Source of the DNA: Leptospiraceae bacterium
GTDB lineage: Bacteria > Spirochaetota > Leptospiria > Leptospirales > Leptospiraceae
DNA length: 64,000 nt
NCBI GenBank assembly: GCA_024233865.1
Contig: JACKPA010000008.1
Location: 1 to 64,000, forward strand
Direction: 5' to 3'
Under the pieces are notes generated by a model. It was not told the origin of the DNA and did not search any database. It saw nothing but the letters and a program-made list of their open reading frames with translations. This document shows positions 17,701 through 25,860 of the stretch, piece by piece (position 1 is the first letter of the stretch; every line of letters begins with the position of its first letter). Both the position numbers and the translations under genes were made by a program.

Positions 17701-19377
17701 AAGAACGGCATCCACATAATAAAACTCACAATTTACTCGGATTGGTTCCGGAGCAACGGCTAGGTAATAGGTTGTAGGTTGTCCTTTTTTTTCAGAACCA
17801 TACTTAGGATTGGATTTGATATAGTATCCCAAAATATCAGAAAGGGTCATGGTAAGGTTTTTTCCAGTTGCCATTGCTCCCCAACCGCCTATCGAATGTA
17901 TCCTTACGGTAATGGCACCTTCCGGCATTAAGTTAGGATTTTCACTTCCTCGAACGGAAAATTCTTTGATATTCGGATATTTTTGTAAAAGTTCGTTTTG
18001 ATAAGTTTCTTGTTTTTTGCTATAAGCTTTTTCTCGAATGAAATCAATGGATAGATAAAACATCTTTTTGTTTTGTCCACCAGGCATAATATTCTCAATC
18101 GCCCCTATCAAAGCCTCCGGTTGCAAGTCACGACTACCCATACCATAAGAACTGGAATAAAGAACGGGGACATCGTCTAATGACGCAAAAGATTCATAAT
18201 TCGGATATGGTTTGTTTTCCCATGCTTTGCCATTTTCAAAAGACTTGCTTATGGCAGCTCGGATTTCTCTCATCAATGGCATGTCTTCTGCCAAAGGTTG
18301 ATCCAAACGTTCGAGTACAACTACGCCTTTTTTGCCTTTTAAGACTTTGGTTATATAGTGTCCTGGAAAAGGTCGAAACATAGTAATATTTAAAACACCA
18401 ACTTTGATACCTCTCGTCTGCCGCAGATAATCACTCACAGCCTCTGCATTGGGAATCACACTGCCTTGACCTACAAAAAGATATTCCGCATCATCAGCCC
18501 GGTAGGTTTCGATGAGTCCGTACATCCTTCCCGTAAGGCGATAGAATTCTTCCATTGCTTGGAGAGCAAGCTCTTCAATGTGGTTAAAGAAAAATGGTCT
18601 TTGAGCTGCAACACTCTGCATATACGAATCTTGGTTTTGCACAACACCCGACATAACCGGATTGTCCACGTCCCACAATTCGGGAATACGTCGTCTTTTT
18701 GCTCCGAACATTAGCTCCTGAGCTGGTGTAGGCGTATCTATAATATCATCAGGACGACCAAGATATTCCGCGATCAACTCTCTTTCCGGTACTCGTAAAG
18801 ATTCAATCAAATGAGTAGTTAAAAATCCGTCTTGCCCAACAATTCCAGGAGTTAAAGCTAACTCGGCTATACGGTGTGCAATGATATTCAAATCAGCCAC
18901 CTGTTGTACATTTTTTGCAAAGACTTGGAAAAACCCAGTATCATCCACTGCGTGGTAATCATCATGACCGGCATGAACGTTGAGCGTAGCTTTGGTCATG
19001 GCTCGACAACCCATGTTTAACACATAGGTGAGGCGTTTTCCAACTGCCGTATACAAGGATTCGTGCATATAGGCGATTCCCTGTCCGGATGAAAAGTTCG
19101 TAGAGCGAAGACCGGTCATAGAAAGTCCAGCCGTAACGGCAGCCGCAGCGTGTTCACCTTCTGGCTCAATAAAAATCAAAGGCTTACCGGAAACATTCAG
19201 ATGACCATTTGCTGCCTCCATCGCCCAATATTCACCCATTTGTGTAGAAGGAGTAATTGGGTATGCTCCTGCTGCATCAGAAGACTCCCTCTCGCACATA
19301 ATTGCAGCTGTGTTTCCATCCATGGCATCCGAAGTACCAGGATATTTAAATTCTTTGTTTTTTATTTCATCCACCAT
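14785..19377 (-). CDS. Pyruvate (2-oxoacid):ferredoxin/flavodoxin oxidoreductase, NifJ-like single chain
   Basis: 1530 residues, longer than usual NifJ (about 1170-1200). Domains in order: alpha (MDGNTAAIMC, AYPITPST at about 38-45, with CoA/TPP-site residues), domain II/III to about 430, gamma domain (about 490-640, HSIGGWGAMATGK), and two 4Fe-4S clusters (CTGCGTCWTMC at 787-797 and CKGCMECVSVC at 925-935). The TPP-binding beta domain follows, with GGDGACLGCAEK, the VGGDGAMYDIGFQN pyrophosphate motif and SNTGGQACTS. About 125 residues separate the two cluster motifs, and there is further extra sequence inside the beta domain. The enzyme makes acetyl-CoA from pyruvate or the reverse. Start ATG 19377 has an AAGGA site eight bases upstream. 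It leads a two-gene operon with the KorA-like gene. Confidence 0.88.
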   Translation of the reverse strand: MVDEIKNKEFKYPGTSDAMDGNTAAIMCERESSDAAGAYPITPSTQMGEYWAMEAANGHLNVSGKPLIFIEPEGEHAAAAVTAGLSMTGLRSTNFSSGQGIAYMHESLYTAVGKRLTYVLNMGCRAMTKATLNVHAGHDDYHAVDDTGFFQVFAKNVQQVADLNIIAHRIAELALTPGIVGQDGFLTTHLIESLRVPERELIAEYLGRPDDIIDTPTPAQELMFGAKRRRIPELWDVDNPVMSGVVQNQDSYMQSVAAQRPFFFNHIEELALQAMEEFYRLTGRMYGLIETYRADDAEYLFVGQGSVIPNAEAVSDYLRQTRGIKVGVLNITMFRPFPGHYITKVLKGKKGVVVLERLDQPLAEDMPLMREIRAAISKSFENGKAWENKPYPNYESFASLDDVPVLYSSSYGMGSRDLQPEALIGAIENIMPGGQNKKMFYLSIDFIREKAYSKKQETYQNELLQKYPNIKEFSVRGSENPNLMPEGAITVRIHSIGGWGAMATGKNLTMTLSDILGYYIKSNPKYGSEKKGQPTTYYLAVAPEPIRVNCEFYYVDAVLSPDPNVFKNSNPLAGLKKGGLFIIQSDQKDPSLVWASIPKLYQKQIIDNDIKIYFIDAFKIAKEEATDPELQYRMQGMAFQGSFFAVSEQLRGKLSEDELFAKIKEQLLAKFGTKGERVVEDNLRVVYKGFHETRAITELKVSEERNGNGKAPEDIPFMLERIPANQSSKTDIHRFWEQTGQFYKTGKGNDIIADPFVGVSLIPAATGVFRDMTNIRFEHPQWVAERCTGCGTCWTMCPDSAIPGLVNEVSDIFESVIKRQEKMGNSMKYVTPLLQPLEEKVRAKIAKGLVTDSFHEHLKMGIKEITRESTLGETEKTELGKELDFFWNDIKDYQFSVTRAFYDRLEKQEKGSGGLLSITINPSTCKGCMECVSVCNDNALLHVQQTEESVATMKKNWDFWLDLPNTKQKFTRIDDLEEGIGALENLLLNKNNYMSMVGGDGACLGCAEKSVLHLFTSTVTALMQNKVAVHLQKIDELIFKLESKVRESLTPDLKDAGMLEKILSDVHHEKWTRSQISAEMEGEMGTVDSQKLKEIAHLIQDLKQIKWRYITGTTGTGRANLGLINSTGCSSVWGSTYPVNPYPFPWANNLFQDSPSLAMGIFEGHMSKMSQQFRTVRQAEMELGLRTREDLTYFTWKDFTDEEYHLSPPVVAVGGDGAMYDIGFQNLSRMMMSGKPIKVVILDTQVYSNTGGQACTSGFSGQVSDMASYGKIDHGKEELRKEIGLIGFAHRTSYIMQSSMATPSHMIEGFIEGLRSKRPAVFNIFCSCPAEHGVADDVTYQQTKLALESRTYPVFKFNPDKGEAVKDCFNLDGNPEIENLWPEYELKYRDERGVEKVMKIQMTFADYATTEGRFRKHFKKAPHDTWDDEKMVPLAEFLEMGEEEKVGKYPYIWALDAKKGLNRLLVSEEIVAATRDRGQFWKTLKFLAGLSETTVKEEKIREEIQVQMIQKFTSSLMQLANVGQIPVSMN

Positions 19378-19545
19378 ATCTTATATTCCTTTTTCAGGTT
19401 TCCATTTATGCAGTGCAATAATCATACCAATTTACAAAAGGTGTAAAGTGAGTGGATTTATTTTCTATCGCTTAATTTTTAAGCATTTTGATTTAATATT
19501 AAGTAGTAGAGCCATCTAACTACTGTGGGAACGTTTTCTGTTATA

Positions 19546-20847
19546 TCATACAGTAGAAACAACCTGATCGGTTGAAATTAGGTAAGGAGCGTATCCGTCT
19601 CTATCAGACTTTTGGATATGATTTGTGAGCCACTTGCATAAAAAATGAAGAATTTCCAAAGAAACGTCTAAACTGTCTTTTTGTAAACTATGCTCACCTT
19701 TTTCAACTTCTGCTATAAATTTTTTATGTTCTTCTTTATGATGATCCAAATCGGGAAAGTGTGCCCGATACATCAATGCTTCTTCTAAGGAGAAGTGAGT
19801 GAACGTATAAATTTTCAAATTATAAAAAATTCTTTTTAATATTTCCATCCCTTTATTGAAGTGAATCGCTCTTTCGAGGTCATTGATGATAGTGAATAAG
19901 ATTTTGTGTTGGTTATCAATTAAATCAATTTTGGTACTCCAAGATTCATTCCATTTCACATAATCTTCTCTCAACTTCGGATAGTGCTTTTCAATTCCTT
20001 CCACAAGGAAACTCGCCGTTTTGTTTAGATAATAAGCAGCTGCCTGATCTTTGGGATTGATGGTCAATATATCCAAAAATATCTCCCATGCTCTTTGGTA
20101 TTCTCCACTTTGATAGGTCATCAACCCCAAATCAAATGAGTCTTTTGTGAAATTTTTTAATTTGATTTGCTCTTTATCTTCAAAATCATAGACTTCACAA
20201 ATGAAGGTTAGTTTCTCTTTTCCGCGAATGCTTGCACAGTCAAGAAACCTCAATTCATGGTTTTTTTCTTCATTTGTATACTTAAAAACGTCTTCACTGA
20301 TAATGATCGGAGCACCATATTCTTTTGTCAGACTTTCCAATCTTGAGGCAGTATTTACTACATCGGAAATCACGGTAGTTTGCATCAGTTGATTGCCACC
20401 TACAACACCCAAAAGAACATTTCCGGAATGTATCCCAATACCCATTGAAATTTTCTTCCATTTCTCTCCTATTTGGAAAGTTGTTTCCTTCACATACTTT
20501 TGCATTTCGATTGCACACGTTATGGCATCTTCGGAAGAGTCGGGAAATATCGCAAGTATGGCATCTCCAATGTATTTGTCTATCAATCCGTTATGATTTT
20601 GAATCAATTCATTCATTTTGCCGAAATATTGATTTAAAAATGCAAAAATTCCTTCACTGGACGTTTTCTCGGTAAGTGCTGTAAAAGAACGAATGTCAGA
20701 AAAAAGAATCGTCATATCCTTGGAAATTTGATCTCCGATCCTAATTTGAAGAATATTATCTTTTTGCAAATAGGTTAAAAATTCTTGTGGAATAAATTTG
20801 CTTAACAGATGATTGGTCATTTGATGTATATTTTTATAATTCTTCAT
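19546..20847 (-). CDS. Adenylate cyclase (class III) fused to C-terminal haemerythrin domain
   Basis: 433 residues from ATG 20847, which overlaps the end of the preceding gene; a TTG at 20862 is an alternative. The N-terminal cyclase has both metal aspartates (D51 in LFSDIRSFT, D95 in KYIGDAILA), the adenine-selecting D162 and transition-state N165/R169 in ISDVVNTASRLE, so it should be active on ATP. A helical TPR-like linker (about 235-285) follows. The C-terminal domain carries the full bacteriohaemerythrin ligand set H314, H351, E355, H370, H374, H410, D415 with canonical spacing, binding a di-iron centre. This suggests direct control of cAMP synthesis by O2 or NO. It is the last gene of a signalling cluster; the overlap with the GHKL-ATPase gene implies translational coupling. 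Confidence 0.88.
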   Translation of the reverse strand: MKNYKNIHQMTNHLLSKFIPQEFLTYLQKDNILQIRIGDQISKDMTILFSDIRSFTALTEKTSSEGIFAFLNQYFGKMNELIQNHNGLIDKYIGDAILAIFPDSSEDAITCAIEMQKYVKETTFQIGEKWKKISMGIGIHSGNVLLGVVGGNQLMQTTVISDVVNTASRLESLTKEYGAPIIISEDVFKYTNEEKNHELRFLDCASIRGKEKLTFICEVYDFEDKEQIKLKNFTKDSFDLGLMTYQSGEYQRAWEIFLDILTINPKDQAAAYYLNKTASFLVEGIEKHYPKLREDYVKWNESWSTKIDLIDNQHKILFTIINDLERAIHFNKGMEILKRIFYNLKIYTFTHFSLEEALMYRAHFPDLDHHKEEHKKFIAEVEKGEHSLQKDSLDVSLEILHFLCKWLTNHIQKSDRDGYAPYLISTDQVVSTV

Positions 20848-21718
20848 GATTTTGAAATCCAATTGGATTCTTAATTTTTAATGTGATTTGAGTAAACCGA
20901 TTTAATTCCGATTCTATAAGTAAATCTCCTTCGTATCGGAGGCACATACCTTTAGCTTTTGTCAATCCGATTCCACCACCAAAGGATTGGATATTTCGTA
21001 CATTGGAAGCTCTATAATACAACTCAGGCACCTTGTGTATTTCTTCTTCCGGTATACCTATCCCGTTGTCATAAACCGTCACGTTTAAATAATCATTTTG
21101 GTTGGAGCCAAACTCCACAGATATGGTTCCACCCGGTGCTGTGTATTTACGGGAGTTTAGCACCATGTCTCGTAGAGAAGCAATAAATTCCACAGGAAGG
21201 TAATAAGAATCACTTTCAAAGTGAAAAATTATCGTCTTCTTTTGGAAATTTTGAGGTAGTGAATCTGTATCTTTTGCGATAACGGTTTTGTATTTCGAAG
21301 TTAAGTTGATCGTTTCCAGTAGGTTTTGAAAAAAATTATAAATTTCTTGTTTCGTAAACTTTTTCACTTTTCCTTTTTGCATCACCTCTTGCAGAACAGC
21401 ATTGAGGTTTTTTTTGGATTTTAGGAGTATTTTTAGAATTTTTTTTATATAAGGATTTTTCTTTTGCATTCTACACAGATTTCGAATCTCTTTTTTTACC
21501 TCTACTTCATGAGAGTTGATTACGCCTATCAATGAAGATATCTTTGCAGTCTGATTTAAATCCTGGGCAGAGTCTATGATATATTGTGATACGCCTTGTA
21601 ACTTCGGATTGAAATGGGACAAAAATTGTATGGATGTCCCGATTCCCATAAATATATTTTTAAAGGAATGCAAATCTAATTCGGTACAGCTATCACTTTC
21701 ATCATACATAGTGTGCAA
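20834..21718 (-). CDS. GHKL ATPase / histidine-kinase-like protein
   Basis: 294 residues, no membrane segment. The C-terminal half is a HATPase_c domain: N box LRDMVLNSRKYT (about 185-196), G1 DNGIGIP (about 217-223), GGGIGLTKAKGM as G2. The N-terminal half is helical and lacks a standard HisKA H-box; H17 in LDLHSFKNIF is the only position resembling one (compare HxFKN forms). Either it is a non-classical kinase or an ATPase whose phosphotransfer role is lost. It shares 14 bases with the cyclase-haemerythrin gene downstream, so the two are coupled and the ATPase may modulate the cyclase. An 86-bp gap separates it from the upstream response-regulator gene. Confidence 0.75.
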   Translation of the reverse strand: MHTMYDESDSCTELDLHSFKNIFMGIGTSIQFLSHFNPKLQGVSQYIIDSAQDLNQTAKISSLIGVINSHEVEVKKEIRNLCRMQKKNPYIKKILKILLKSKKNLNAVLQEVMQKGKVKKFTKQEIYNFFQNLLETINLTSKYKTVIAKDTDSLPQNFQKKTIIFHFESDSYYLPVEFIASLRDMVLNSRKYTAPGGTISVEFGSNQNDYLNVTVYDNGIGIPEEEIHKVPELYYRASNVRNIQSFGGGIGLTKAKGMCLRYEGDLLIESELNRFTQITLKIKNPIGFQNHEEL

Positions 21719-21804
21719 TACTAACCTGTTTTCAGTGAAATGTCAATAGATGTAAGTACTTACTTTTCATGGAAAAAGTAAGATTCACTTCGGTGAGGTT
21801 TGTG

Positions 21805-22482
21805 TCAAATATCCTTTTCTTTAAAGTTTGTATAAAGATTATGACTTTTTACTATTCCCCAAATATTTGCTTTCATGATAAGGTGTTGCAAGGACATTTT
21901 TCCTAGCTTTTCTGTTATGTTTACTCGATGAGTGTTTACCGTTTTGGAGGAAATATTCATTTGTTTCGCTATTTCGGAGTAACTCATCCCTTTAGAGAGG
22001 TAGACAACTACTTCCAATTCCCGTTTGGTTAATTTTGAGAACGGATTGATTTTATCATAGCTTTTGACTACTTCTATATCTTCCGTCCCGGATTCTTCCG
22101 AATAATATTCACCTCCTTCTAAAACGGTTTGGATCGCAGAGAGAATATCTTTTTCCGATTCTGATTTATAAATATATCCTTGAATCTCGCTTTTTTGGCA
22201 CATTTCTTTGATTCGATCTTCTTTTGTGGAGCTGATTAGAATCGCTTTTACATTTTTCAACAATGCTCTCGCTCGTAAAATAACTTCCAGTCCGGTACTA
22301 ATAGATAAAATGAGATCAGCTATGATAATATCCGGTTCTTCTTCCTGCATACTCCGGTAGAGTTCTTCAGGTATAACAAACGTTCGAACAACAACATTGA
22401 GACCTGAATTTTCTATGGTTGCTCTGAGTCCGACTAAGAATATCTCATGATCGTCTATAATGTATACAATAGGTTGTTTCAT
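21805..22482 (-). CDS. NarL/FixJ-type response regulator with LuxR HTH
   Basis: 225 residues: receiver domain with acidic pair D10/D11 and phospho-acceptor D56 (IIIADLIL), then a LuxR-type helix-turn-helix (LTKRELEVVVYLSKG at about 153-167; SYSEIAKQMNISSKTVNTH). It is a DNA-binding transcription regulator. Its start overlaps the stop of the histidine kinase gene by four bases (ATGA), so the two are a cognate pair translated together. The usual PDLP after the phospho-Asp is replaced by LSIS. Targets are unknown; the closest candidates are the two genes just downstream. Confidence 0.92.
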   Translation of the reverse strand: MKQPIVYIIDDHEIFLVGLRATIENSGLNVVVRTFVIPEELYRSMQEEEPDIIIADLILSISTGLEVILRARALLKNVKAILISSTKEDRIKEMCQKSEIQGYIYKSESEKDILSAIQTVLEGGEYYSEESGTEDIEVVKSYDKINPFSKLTKRELEVVVYLSKGMSYSEIAKQMNISSKTVNTHRVNITEKLGKMSLQHLIMKANIWGIVKSHNLYTNFKEKDI

Positions 22483-24446
22483 ACTATTTTTTTCAGATAA
22501 AAGCTAAAGATAGAGCCGCCATCCGGATTCTTTTCATAAAAGAGTTCGGAGTCTATTTTCGATAAAAATTCTTTGCACAAATTCAAGCCTATTCCGGTGC
22601 CTATTTCCCTATCATTATCATTATATACATTTTTTTCTTCAACTGAAATTCCGATACCGGTATCTAAAACGGATATTCCTACATGGGTTTCTGTTTCTAT
22701 CAGGTGTATTTCTACTTTACCAGATGTAGGAGTAAATTTAATGGCGTTGTTTACGAGATTGTTGAGAACCATTTGAATGATGTTCCTGTCTGATTTTAGG
22801 GTTAAAGTCTCATCGGAAACAATTCGCAGGTGAATACTTTTTTGCTTCGCTTTGTAGAGATATAACCGAAAAACTTCCTTACTCAAAGCAACCAAATCAA
22901 ATTCCGAAAGGGAAACTTTGGAATAACCGAGTTGAGAAGAAGCCCAGTGAAGCAGGTTTTCGAGCAAAATTCGGCTTCCTTCCAATAGGTTTGTCAATTG
23001 TTGTATATTCGACTTTTGTTGCTCCGAAGTCAATGTTTCATCATAGAACAAGTGCAGAACCGTTTTTAGCGCGTTGATCGGACTCCGTAAATCGTGTCCG
23101 ATGATCGAAAAAAGCTGATCTCTCATTTTGTTTGCTGCTTTCAGATCTTCGTTAGTCTTAACCAGGCTCTTGGTCTTTTGCTTGATTTCTTCTTCCAGTT
23201 TTTCACGGTAGTGGAGTTCCATTTCTCTTTTTTTATTAAGGTTGTCCTGGTATTGCAGAGAAAGTGCATACAGGAAAAATAGAAAAAAAATACCCGAAGA
23301 AGTGGATAAGTGCAATTCTTCATCTGCTTGTTGTGTAAAAAAACCTATCTGAACTTTCAATACGCTAATAATCACTATGATAGAACCGAATAGGATATAT
23401 TTCATACCTATAATTTTTTTATATATAAAAGCATGAACCAACATATAGCAAATATAAAGCAAAGTAAGGAAATCATAGACCACGATAAACATAAAAAACG
23501 AATTTCTGAATTGCAAAAACTCTTTGTTGATACCGGATAGAATGGTTATAATCAAAATGGGAAAAAAGCTAAAAACCAGAAACTTACCAAAAAAACCGAG
23601 TTTGTGTTCAAAGTAAATGGCAGCATCGTAAATATACAAAACGGGTGTAATTGCTATTGGTAAAAAGAAAGAATAATGCAATAAGCGAAAATCCGTTATC
23701 AACCATCCGCTGATTCTATCCAAAAAAAGAATAGAAAAGCCAGATAAAATCAGTATATTGGAAAATAGGAAAAATACGGACAAGTTTTTCTTTCCAATTG
23801 TCGCCACAAATAAAGAAATCCCCAACAGCAGAAAGAAACCATTCAGAGTAACGGAACGAATGATATAAAAAATGAACTTTGCTTTTACAAGTTCATACTT
23901 ACCTATGTAAAAATTTCCAGTAATTCCACCGAAATTATATTGATCCAAGACGTGTAAGGCAATTGTATTTTTCTCTCCGGGACGGATAAAGCTTGGCTCT
24001 ATGGAGTAAAAATTGATTTTATGCGTCGATTTTACCAAATCCCCTTTTTCATTTGTTTCACCGTCCCTGCCAATTAAGTGCCCATTGATAAAGAGCTCAT
24101 AACCTTCAAAAATACCGGGAACTATGATTCCCAATTTTTTATCGGCAAAATTTGTTCCAATTAGAATTGGCAAGCGGTACCAAGCGTGACGATTGCCTAG
24201 CAAACCATAGTCACGCCAAAAACCAGGTACAGGTAAGTATCGCCATCTTGAATCGTCATAGTTTGCAGAAGCTGCATCTGCAATATTCCCTGTTTGAAAT
24301 TTCCATTCGGATCGAAGACTGTATACCTGCGAAACATTCGATACTCGCATATCCCGCATTTTATCATTTTTTTGGCAAGAAATGGTTAATAAGATTAGAA
24401 TAAATTTAATGAGAGTTGATATAGAAAGACTCATGTATTGAACCAT
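22479..24446 (-). CDS. Sensor histidine kinase with 7TM (DISM-like) module
   Basis: 655 residues. The N-terminal hydrophobic stretch ends in LTISC (cysteine about 24), a lipobox-like sequence. An extracellular beta-sandwich (about 40-190) resembles the carbohydrate-binding-like module of glycosidases (DDSRWRYLPVPGFWRDYG region, FINGHLIG). Seven hydrophobic helices follow (about 195-405), as in 7TMR-DISM receptors, then a coiled coil and HisKA with H451 (IGHDLRSP), and HATPase (NNLVNNAIKFT, DTGIGIS, GTGIGLNLC). The extracytoplasmic module suggests a glycan or other small ligand, but that is inference. It overlaps the NarL-type regulator gene by four bases and heads the cluster. A lipid-modified N-terminus on a polytopic kinase would be unusual; the motif may simply be part of a signal anchor. 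Confidence 0.88.
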   Translation of the reverse strand: MVQYMSLSISTLIKFILILLTISCQKNDKMRDMRVSNVSQVYSLRSEWKFQTGNIADAASANYDDSRWRYLPVPGFWRDYGLLGNRHAWYRLPILIGTNFADKKLGIIVPGIFEGYELFINGHLIGRDGETNEKGDLVKSTHKINFYSIEPSFIRPGEKNTIALHVLDQYNFGGITGNFYIGKYELVKAKFIFYIIRSVTLNGFFLLLGISLFVATIGKKNLSVFFLFSNILILSGFSILFLDRISGWLITDFRLLHYSFFLPIAITPVLYIYDAAIYFEHKLGFFGKFLVFSFFPILIITILSGINKEFLQFRNSFFMFIVVYDFLTLLYICYMLVHAFIYKKIIGMKYILFGSIIVIISVLKVQIGFFTQQADEELHLSTSSGIFFLFFLYALSLQYQDNLNKKREMELHYREKLEEEIKQKTKSLVKTNEDLKAANKMRDQLFSIIGHDLRSPINALKTVLHLFYDETLTSEQQKSNIQQLTNLLEGSRILLENLLHWASSQLGYSKVSLSEFDLVALSKEVFRLYLYKAKQKSIHLRIVSDETLTLKSDRNIIQMVLNNLVNNAIKFTPTSGKVEIHLIETETHVGISVLDTGIGISVEEKNVYNDNDREIGTGIGLNLCKEFLSKIDSELFYEKNPDGGSIFSFYLKKIV

Positions 24447-24514
24447 GGAGATTTAACGTATGAAGAAATGTTTTTGTTGCATATTTTTTTAAATTTTTTA
24501 TCCTGATAATTATA

Positions 24515-25714
24515 ATGTCTACTAAATTTTTTACGAATCGAGATAATAATACACTATTAGCAAAGTTTGAAGGTGTTTTTCACAATGTAGGGAACCTTCA
24601 CTGTTTTGATGCATTGGTTGGATATTTTAGAGCTTCCGGCTACTTTAAAATCAGACCGTTTTTAGAAAAAATTCCCAAAATAAGAATATTGGTTGGAATC
24701 AATGTGGATTCTTTGGTTCATAAATACCATTCCAAAAGTATGGAATACAGAGGAAAACCGGAAGACGTATTGACAGAGTTTTTCAAGTCTGTACAGGAAG
24801 ATATTCAAAATGCGGAGTATAATAAAGATATTGAGCATGGAGTTCTTCAATTCATAGATGATATCATCCACGAAAAAATTGAGATAAGAGCCCACCCTAC
24901 GAAAAAAATACACGCCAAAATTTACATCTTTCGTCCGGAAAATTTTAACATGTACACTCATGCGGAAGTTATTAGCGGTTCGTCAAATTTAACCGAGCCG
25001 GGACTTGGTACGGGAAACTACTTTAATTATGAGTTCAATGTTGCACTAAGAGATTACGAGGATGTTAAGTTTGCAACGGATGAATTTGAGTTGCTTTGGA
25101 AAGAATCGATTTCTATTTTACCCGTTGATGCAAAGAATATTCAAAAAAATACTCATTTGGAAGGTCATTATAGTCCTTTTGAGCTGTATATCAAATTTTT
25201 GATAGAATACTTTGGTGAAAATATTGATTACAATCCTGATACAGTAGGAGATTTACCTGAAAAATTCAAAAAACTATCGTACCAGATTGATGCGGTAAAT
25301 GAAGGTTATCAAAAGATCATTCAACATAACGGATTTTTTTTAGCGGATGTTGTTGGGTTGGGCAAAACTTTAGTGGCAGCTATGATTGCCAAGAGGTTTA
25401 TTTTTGAAAACGGCAAAGGGACAAGAATACTTATTGTATATCCTCCTGCATTGGAAAAAACTTGGCTCCGACATTTCAAAGAGTTAAAAATAGATTCCTA
25501 TACACAGTATATCTCCAATGGAAGTTTACATAAGAAGATTGAAAAAAAAGTAAAATCCGGTTCCCTAAAAACAGAACATGCTTTAAAGCAACTTATAGAA
25601 CTATCTCAAAAGTTTTCACAATCGGAAACAAATTATTCTATGGATTCAGAAAAAGAAGGTCTTGAAACAGAAATTGAAAAGCCTAGTGTGATATTGGCAG
25701 AATCATTTCAGTAA
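24515..25714 (+). pseudogene. PLD-domain / SNF2-type helicase, N-terminal fragment
   Basis: 399 residues. The N-terminal part has a phospholipase-D-type nuclease half-site, HAKIYIF (about 129-135) with GSSNLTEPG (about 151-159). A helicase ATPase domain then begins with motif I LADVVGLGKTL (about 276-286) and motif Ia VYPPALEKTW. The protein stops at residue 399, before the DExx box and with no second RecA-like domain, so it cannot be a working helicase. Full-length relatives run to roughly a thousand residues (recollection). A palindromic repeat element begins 57 bp after the stop and the remainder of the gene is not found. Such PLD-SNF2 proteins occur in phage-defence and restriction loci, which fits the neighbouring NACHT system. 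It might still encode a functional PLD nuclease domain. Confidence 0.75.
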
Positions 25715-25770
25715 GAAATGTATTATGACAATAGACATGTTAGTAAATTAAGCACATACGAAAGAAAAAG

Positions 25771-25828
25771 AAAAGTACTACAGGCTTCCAGCCTGTAAAA
25801 TTACAGCCAAGATGGCTGTGGTACTTTT
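25771..25828. repeat. Cloverleaf-like palindromic repeat (REP/MITE-like)
   Basis: Outer arms AAAAGTAC (25771-25778) and GTACTTTT (25821-25828) enclose two internal hairpins, ACAGGCTTCCAGCCTGT (25780-25796) and ACAGCCAAGATGGCTGT (25803-25819). The three-stem design is that of dispersed palindromic elements mobilised by REP-associated transposases. It sits between the truncated helicase and the nuclease gene, and may also terminate transcription from both sides. Confidence 0.75.
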
Positions 25829-25860
25829 AAAAAACCAACAAGCCTAATATTTAAAGAGTT

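Noticed and set aside
21759..21782. Hairpin between the NarL-type regulator and the GHKL-ATPase gene
   Set aside because: A 9-bp stem exists, but no T run follows on the minus strand and the genes may be cotranscribed; there is not enough to call a terminator.
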